In this document: positions 1 to 6,900 of the stretch, piece by piece
How positions within the stretch are numbered: position 1 is the stretch's first letter
Layout: the number at the start of each line of letters is the position of its first letter
Assembly: GCA_028277545.1 (NCBI GenBank)
Contig: JANQGB010001354.1
Coordinates: forward strand, 1-7,712
DNA length: 7,712 nucleotides
Reading direction: 5' to 3'
Source: Phycisphaerae bacterium
GTDB taxonomy: Bacteria; Planctomycetota; Phycisphaerae; UBA1845
Position numbers and translations under genes: made by a program
The notes under the pieces: model-generated
Told to the model about the DNA's origin: nothing
Seen by the model: the letters and a program-made list of their open reading frames with translations, nothing else
Databases searched by the model: none

Positions 1-1
1 G

Positions 2-802
2 AAGTTTCACTTCGGCCTGTTCCATAGTCAGGGAGACGATTTCCACATCGGCAGTTCCGTCAATACGCCGTATCTGACTATCAAGCAGGCAACCGGCAAT
101 GTCGGCATCGGAACGACCTCGCCAAGTCGGAAACTGCACGTCAATTCCGGGGCCACAAACGACGTGGCGGTCCTGGAAAGCACGGACGCAGCCGCTGTGC
201 TTTGCATGCGCGACAATGACACCACGGGCTACGGCTATGCTCTCGTCAAGACGGGAGACTACACTGAGTTGAGGACTCTGGACACAACGCGCCTCATCAT
301 CGAGCCGGATGGCGATACGGGGATAGGAACATGGACACCCCAGGAGAAGCTCGATGTCAGCGGCAACATTCGGTGCGTCAGTCTTACACAGACGTCGGAT
401 GCGCAACTCAAGACAGATGTGCAACCTCTGGGCGGCGTGCTCGACAAACTCGATCAGGTCCGGGGCGTCTCGTTTCGCTGGAACGCGAAGGCCCAGACTC
501 TGGGTGCCAAGGCCGACAACAGGCACATTGGCGTCCTGGCTCAGGAACTGGAGCAGGTCTTTCCTGAACTGGTCATGACACCCAGGCCGGTTGCGGCAGA
601 GAAACTGCTCAAGCACTACCCCGAAGATATGCTAACGCCCGAGTTGAGGGAGCAATTGCAGCAGGATGCGGAACGCTCCCACTACAAGGCCGTCAACTAC
701 GGCGACCTGACCGCCGTGCTGCTGGAGGCGGTCAAGGAACTCAGAGCGGAGAATCAAGCACTCGAGGAGCGGGTCAAGGCTTTGGAGAGCAAGGTCCGCT
801 AA
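2..802 (+). CDS. Tail-fibre-like protein with C-terminal peptidase S74 (intramolecular chaperone) domain, 5' partial
   Basis: The frame is open from the left edge to the TAA at 800-802 (266 residues visible), so the true start is upstream; the ATG at 164 is internal, because homologous-looking sequence precedes it. The visible N-terminal part carries two GIGT motifs (GNVGIGTTSPSRKLHV at 95-142 and GDTGIGTWTPQEKLDV at 311-358), wording common in bacterial tail-fibre-domain proteins. The C-terminal S74 domain begins at SDAQLK (395-412) and continues with WN, IGVLAQELEQVFPELV and KAVNYGDLTAVLLEAVKEL. In phage endosialidases this domain drives trimerisation of a beta-helical fibre and then cleaves itself off using a Ser-Lys pair; here Ser at 395-397 and Lys five residues on (410-412) match that spacing. 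The last 27 residues form a heptad-like coiled coil. The natural ligand and cell location are unknown; an extracellular fibre is inferred. It lies 95 bases upstream of the RHS gene on the same strand. Confidence 0.92.
   Translation, partial: KFHFGLFHSQGDDFHIGSSVNTPYLTIKQATGNVGIGTTSPSRKLHVNSGATNDVAVLESTDAAAVLCMRDNDTTGYGYALVKTGDYTELRTLDTTRLIIEPDGDTGIGTWTPQEKLDVSGNIRCVSLTQTSDAQLKTDVQPLGGVLDKLDQVRGVSFRWNAKAQTLGAKADNRHIGVLAQELEQVFPELVMTPRPVAAEKLLKHYPEDMLTPELREQLQQDAERSHYKAVNYGDLTAVLLEAVKELRAENQALEERVKALESKVR
380..799 (+). other. Peptidase S74 / intramolecular chaperone domain with C-terminal coiled coil
   Basis: Domain segment of the upstream gene. The order of conserved blocks is the S74 order: SD.QLK (proposed cleavage Ser and general-base Lys), V.FRWN, the IGVLAQE block, a KAVNYGDL block, and an EAVKEL helix running into the coiled coil ENQALEERVKALESKV. 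All expected blocks are present, so the domain looks intact rather than decayed. Confidence 0.88.
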
Positions 803-848
803 GGAGAAGCGCCTTTCTCGCCTGACCAAAGAATCTGCACGTCATGAC

Positions 849-874
849 CCGGAGATCCCAGACGGGTGTTCCGG
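849..874 (+). promoter_or_regulatory. Imperfect hairpin in the leader of the RHS gene
   Basis: CCGGAG at 849-854 can pair with TTCCGG at 869-874 (five Watson-Crick pairs plus one G-U), and CCC at 857-859 with GGG at 864-866. The two stems are separated by a 2x2 internal loop and closed by an AGAC tetraloop. No T-tract follows, so it is not a standard intrinsic terminator. It ends 11 bases before the AAGGAG ribosome binding site. A role as leader structure or partial attenuator is conjecture. The rest of the 95-base gap shows no convincing -35/-10 pair, so co-transcription with the S74 gene remains possible. Confidence 0.3.
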
Positions 875-885
875 TTGCGAAGGAT

Positions 886-891
886 AAGGAG
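886..891 (+). promoter_or_regulatory. Shine-Dalgarno site that decides the start at 898
   Basis: AAGGAG lies six bases before the ATG at 898. An in-frame ATG at 844 (the frame is open from the TGA at 823-825) would add 18 residues, but it lacks a comparable upstream purine site and would bury the signal peptide behind a charged leader. The site therefore favours 898. Confidence 0.8.
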
Positions 892-897
892 AATACC

Positions 898-993
898 ATG
901 AGATCGACTGTCACTTGTCTCGGCCGAACGAGCAAGATACGCGCCAGCATCCTTGCCGCGGGCCTCCTCGTGCTTCTGGTGTCTGCGATGGCA
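898..993 (+). other. Sec signal peptide of the RHS protein
   Basis: Residues 1-32 show a basic N-region (R2, R10, K13, R15), a hydrophobic core (ILAAGLLVLLVSA) and an A-M-A site before Gln33. There is no lipobox Cys at the cleavage point, so a lipoprotein is not suggested; Cys7 lies before the hydrophobic core. Confidence 0.85.
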
Positions 994-3900
994 CAGGGGC
1001 AGTACAGCTTGACGTGGAGTTCCACCACCGGCGGCGGTGGGCGGAGCACGGGCGGACAGTATACTCTGCTTGGCGCGGCGGGCAACTATACGACAGTCAA
1101 GGTCTCATCCAGCGCCAGTGCGCCCACGCCGGACCCGGCTCAATGGGCGACCGTGCCGCAGGCGCCGAACACTTCGACGATTACCATGATGGCCGTCGAA
1201 GCCCAGGATCCCACCGGCGGCGTCCAGTACTACTTCCAGAATGTCACGGTCACCGACGGCAGCCACGATAGCGGTTGGCAAACGGAGCGAACCTATACGG
1301 ATACGGGCCTCACCGCTGATACCGTCTACGAATACCGAGTCAAGACGCGTGGCGGAGGCGGTCTCGGCGCAGAATCGGCCTACTCCGTTCAGTTGTCGGC
1401 CCGGACAGAACCTCCGGCCTCACAGACGACACCGGAGGGCAGCGCCGAGCCCGTTTCAGGCGAACTGGGCAACGATCTGAACCTGCAGGTCGATCCGTTT
1501 ACCGGCTCGGTGAGTTACACACTGCCCATCTCGCTTCCGCCGGGGCGTCAGGGAAGCGAACCATCGCTGGCCCTGCGCTATGGCGGCGGAGGCAATGGCT
1601 GGTGCGGCGCTGGCTGGTCGTTGGGCATGGGAGCAATCCAGCGTGACACCAGAAAGGGTGTCCCGGTTGCGCGCGACCTCAACGGCCAATACGACAATCA
1701 CTACGAAGACGACAAAGGCTTTGTCGTGGCTTTCGGCGCCGTCAATTCGCGTCTGGTCCAGGTCAACGACACCACGCTGGAGTATCGCGCGGAGACGGAC
1801 CAGGCCTTCCTCAAATATGAATTCGATCGGACGAACAACCAGTGGGTCGTGACCGACAAGAGCGGCAACAAGTTCTACTTCGGCGAGGTTTCCGGAGAAA
1901 GCCAGGGTGAGACCGCCGGTGCGGCGATGGAGCACCCTCAGTTCGATTCGACTACCGACAGCGACAACACCTTCCTCTGGGGCCTGGCCAAGATCCAGGA
2001 CATCAACGGCAACCTAACCTACGTCTACTACACCGAGGACGCGAATCAAGTCTACCTCGACGAGGTTCGTTACAACGGGCATACGAATGGGCTCCTCACG
2101 ACGAGTTCGGTGCGGTTTGCGCTCGATACCACCGACCGGTCGGACAAGTCCATCTCGTACGCGACGGGCTATCGCGTCGAGAACAACAAGCGGCTGAGCG
2201 ATATCTCCGTCTGGGTGTACGACCACGGCCAAAGCGATTGGACGCGCGTACGCCGCTACCATCTCGACTATGAGCAATCCCCGTCCACCCTGCGTTCCCT
2301 GCTCGATTCCGTCACCGTCTACGGCACCAGCGACACCAACTCACTGCCGCCCGTGACGTTCGAGTACCAGGAGAAACCCTTCGAGTTCGAACGCGACGCC
2401 AGCGGCACCCCCATCCTCCGCGATTGGGGAGCGCTGCAGACACAAGGCATGACGCCTGGTTATTGGGCATCGCCTGGCAAGACGGAAGCGCATAACGAGG
2501 CGAGATACAACACAACCGATGTGATGCTGCTCGATATCAACGGCGACGGTCTGCCCGATCGGGTCATGCGAAACGCGAGTACGAATCCCTACAATCCCAG
2601 CGCCACCCCGCCCGGGAACGTATTCAAGTACCAATTGAACACCGGCTCGGGCTTCTCCTCCGAGTTGGATGAATGGGGACCTTTGGACGTTCTCGGCCAA
2701 ACCACGTCGGTTCACTGGGGTAGTCCCACGTCCAATGAGACTGACGCAGACGGGTTGTTGTGGCTTGGCACCGCTCGTCTCGACAGAGTCAGTCTGCTCG
2801 ACATCAATGGCGACGGTCGTACGGATCGGATCATACATCGCGCTACCGGCTTGGCCGGCTCGTACGCTCCATCTCAGAGTTTGAACTACTTCCATGTTCA
2901 GTCGGGCACGGGACTGGGATTTGAACGAACGGGGACCGGCACAGGCGGCGGAACAGATTTCGTCACATCCAACTGGGGGCCCCTGGACGCCCAGAATTTC
3001 TCCCATGGCTTCACGTGGAATAGTCTCAACGCGACCTGGGAGTACGGTGACTACAGCATCACGCGGTTGGCCATGCTGGACATCAACGGCGACGGGCTGC
3101 CGGATCGGGTTATGCAGAAGATCGACGGCCAGAACTACGCCAGCCATGCGTTTACGCCCAGTCAAGGCAAGAACACGTACCGCGTGCAACTCAACACGGG
3201 CACAGGATTCGAGCGGACTGGCGCCGGCACCGGCGGAGGAACGGACTACATTTCGTTTGACTGGGGTCCCATCGATGCACACGGTAACACGGCTAGCAAT
3301 GTAGAGGGCCATACCTGGAACGCCGTGACCGGAGGCAAAGACGGCAGGACGCTCGTGACCATGATCGACATCAACGGCGACGGTCTGGTGGACCGCATCA
3401 GCCGGGAAACGGCCCCGAGCGAAGGTGGCGATCCCTCCAAGTATGACGTATTCCGTGTTGAGTTCAACACCGGCTACGGGTTCGAACGAAGCACGACAGC
3501 GCGCGGCGGAGGTACGGATGGAATCACCCGAGATTGGGGACCCACCTACAACCAGGGCCAGAGCGGCGGTGGATGGATAGATCCCCAAGCCACAACCAGC
3601 GGTAGCGCCGGGGGCAACTACACGTACAGTTCATCCTATGTCAGTCTGTTCGACATCAATGGCGACGGCCTGCCCGACCGCGTGATGCGGGAATACGGTT
3701 CGCCCTACAGCGTCTTCAAGGTCGAACTCAACACGGGATCGGGCTTCACCCATCAGATCGACGGCAACGACATCGAGTGGCTTGGTGTTTCCAGCCAAGG
3801 GGATATCGACTCACTCTGGTCCAGTGTCGGATACAGTCTGAACCATAATACGAGCGGAGGCAGTCTCGATTGGACACTCCATCTCGTCACGATGGCGGAC

Positions 3901-6900
3901 ATCAACGGCGACGGTCTGGTGGACCGAGTGATGCGGGAGAGATCAGGAGGCGAAGGCGGCGCTCCGGACAGCTTTGACGTCCTCAAGGTCCAGTTGAACA
4001 AGGGCCCCTTCCCGGACCTGCTCTGCAAGGTCGAGGGCAGTCTCGATGGTACGGTCGAGGTGGAGTACACGCCCTCGACGCAGTACGACAACACCGACCA
4101 CGAGGGTATGGCCCACCTGGCGTTCCCGGTCCAGACCGCTTCTTCAATAACGGTCGATGACGGCCTGGGGCATCGCAGCACAACCACCTACGACTACGCA
4201 CGGGGCATGTACGACGCGAGCGAGCGGGAGTTCCGGGGTTTCGGGAAGGTGACGGTCACCGATCCCGGCGGCGCCAAATCCATCACGTACTTCCATCAGG
4301 GCGGCGGTTACGAAGACCCCAACGCGGGCGAGTACAACGACAGCGGTTCAGTCGCCAAGAAGGGCATGCCCTACCGCGTCGAAGTGTACGGCAACGACAG
4401 CAAACTATACACGGTGACGGTCAACAAGGTCGAGGAGGCCGAGATCCAGGCGAACACGGACTGGACTTTCGCCTACGTCTCGCAGACAACCAAACTCGAG
4501 TACGCCGGCGTGGCTTACGAGCCGGCCTGCCCCAACTACCCCGTCGACTACCGCGCCAAGGTCAGGCGTTCCGAATATGACATCACCAACAAGACGGGCA
4601 ATATTCTCAAGTCCATCGATCTTGGCGAAGTCGACCTCGGTTCGACCGCCAGCGCTATCATGGCGAATATTCGCGACCATACGTATACGACCAACTTGAC
4701 GGCGGACGACGACCTGTACATCCACACCGCATACGCATCGTTAGCAAATACGGAGATCCTCAACAAGATCGCCAGCACGAAGACAACCTCCGACAGTGCG
4801 GGCAGTACGAAGCTCAAGGAGATCGTCTTCACCTATGACGCTAAGGGCCGTGTGGAGAGCGAAAAGACGTGGCTGGACAAGAACAAAAGCGGTCCAGTGA
4901 ACAACTACACGACCACCAGCACGTACACCTACGACAGCTACGGCAACCGCAATCAGTCGATCGACAAGGCCGGCATCCAGACGGATACGACCTACGACAG
5001 CAATTACCACATGTATCCGGTCGAGAAGGACACCGAAGGCTTCGTCACCAGTACGGAATACGAGATCCGTTCAGGATTGCCCGTCAAGACCGTCGACCCG
5101 GCCGGCATGGTCAGCGAGAGTGTCTACGACGAGTTCTTCCGACTGACTGACGCCTTTGCCTCGATCGAGCCGAACGGCCCGGCCGATCTCTGGCTGACTC
5201 ATATCGAGTACAACCTGGGCGGTATCGATCCTAATGGGAACTCGCAGAACTACGTCTACCAGGTCCACACAGGCTACGAGGCCCGCACCTACAGTGATGG
5301 GCTGGGCCGGGTCGTGCAGACCCGGACGAAAGCCGAGGCCGGGACGCCTCAGGACCATCGGGTGATCTCGACCATCTACGATGAGCGGGGCAATGTCAGC
5401 TTCCAGACCCTGCCCTTCTTCGCCGACAGCAACGACTACCGCGCACCCTCCTACTACGGGGTCTATCTGGGCACGACAGCTCCCGGGATAGACTGGGATC
5501 CGACCTTCGTGACCAACAACCCGTGGCGCGAGCTGGGCAACCTCAGTTCCAACACCACCTACTGTTGGCGGGTCAGGAAGTACAGTGTCAACAACGAAGT
5601 CCTGGCCGAGGGCGACACCTGGCAATTCACCACGGAGAACACGGCGCAGGCCGAATGGCGCGACCCCGAGAATCCCTACTCGACGCTTCGGGACCTGGAG
5701 TACGCCTGCTTCAAGGACGAATGGCCCCTCTGGGACCGCTTGCCCGACTTCGATACGCTCTACCCCTGCAAGACGGGTACCGTCGAGACGTTCGACATCA
5801 GCGTCTCCGACGACAGCGATGCGTTTGGCATTCGCTTCACCGGCTACATCGACATCACCACGGGCGGCACGTATACGTTCTACGCGAATTCCGATGACGG
5901 CAGCCGCCTGTACATTGGCGACACGCTTGTCGTCGACAACGATGGTTGGCACGAAGCGACCGAAAGGTCCGGGACGATCGACCTGAAGGCGGGCAAGCAC
6001 GCCATTACCGTGACGTATTTCGAGTGCATCTTCTCCCAGAGCCTCTCCGTGAGCTATAAGGGGCCCGACACCAGTGACGCGAAAGTCACGATCCCCGGCG
6101 GGGTCACCGGCGTTCTCTATCGGGACAATCCCAGCGCAGCGGTGGTTCCCGATCCCTACCACCAGGAAGCGAACGTCAGTATCGACGCGACGCTGAGTTG
6201 GGAGGGTCTGTTCGAGGATACCGATTGGGACGACGCCCAGGCGGGTGTCTTCACGGAATACGACCATCTCGGACGCGCCTGCAAGGTCACGCCGGCCGGC
6301 GGCGAAACGGATTCGCCCACCGGGCCCTCAACGACCGTCTACAGCGAGGACGGCGACCCCTGGGTGCAGGTCTCGACCGACGCCGAGGACAAGGTCACGA
6401 AGCGCTACTTCGATGCGGCCGGACGCGTGATCCGGATTATCGAAGAAATTGACAACGATCCCAACGTCGTGACCGATTTCGAGTACGACCGTCTGGGACG
6501 GCTGATCACCACCACCGATGACGATAACAACGAGTTCCAGGCCGAGTACGACAGCCTGGGCCGCAAGATCCGCTCGATCGACCCGGACATGGGCACCTGG
6601 ACGTACACTTACGACGACGCGGGCCGTATGACCGAACAGGTCGACGCGCGGGGCAATAAGGTGCAGTTCGACTACACCGACGTCCTGGGCCGCGTCTCTC
6701 AGAAGACAGTCAAGAACACCAGCGATGTCACCGTCGAGACGATCACCTACACCTACGATCAGAGCGACGACTCGGAATACCACGTCCACAAGGGGCAGCT
6801 CTACAAGGTCACCGATGGTGAGGGCTGGACCAAGACGGGGTACGACTCGCGGGGCCGCGCGATCAAATCCACCCGCTACGTCTCCGCCAAGAGCAAGAGC

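Noticed and set aside
164..802. ATG at 164 as the true start of the S74 gene
   Set aside because: The same frame is open back to the left edge and encodes a GIGT motif (95-142) matching the one at 311-358, so coding clearly begins earlier.
804..819. GAGAA/TTCTC inverted repeat just after the S74 stop as a terminator
   Set aside because: The stem is only five pairs, mostly A-T, and there is no T-tract after it. It is too weak to call.
844..897. ATG at 844 as the start of the RHS gene
   Set aside because: It is in frame, but it lacks a good Shine-Dalgarno sequence and would put 18 polar, charged residues before a well-formed signal peptide. ATG 898 has AAGGAG at ideal spacing.
2341..3588. Minus-strand open frame of 415 codons
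   Set aside because: It lies wholly opposite the SpvB/DINGDG part of the RHS gene. Its protein repeats VAVDV-type wording, which is the reverse reading of the DINGDG codons, and it has no recognisable domain. It is explained by GC-rich third positions on the coding strand.
2533..3926. Regularly spaced DNA repeats as a CRISPR or tandem-repeat locus
   Set aside because: The repeats are in frame, about 250-290 bases apart, vary synonymously and encode a DINGDG calcium motif. They are protein repeats.
5071..6267. Minus-strand open frame of 398 codons
   Set aside because: It lies opposite the RHS and PA14 region, is rich in Val/Gly/Arg/Asp of the kind antisense reading produces, and has no family signature. 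The plus-strand frame is continuous and has clear domains.
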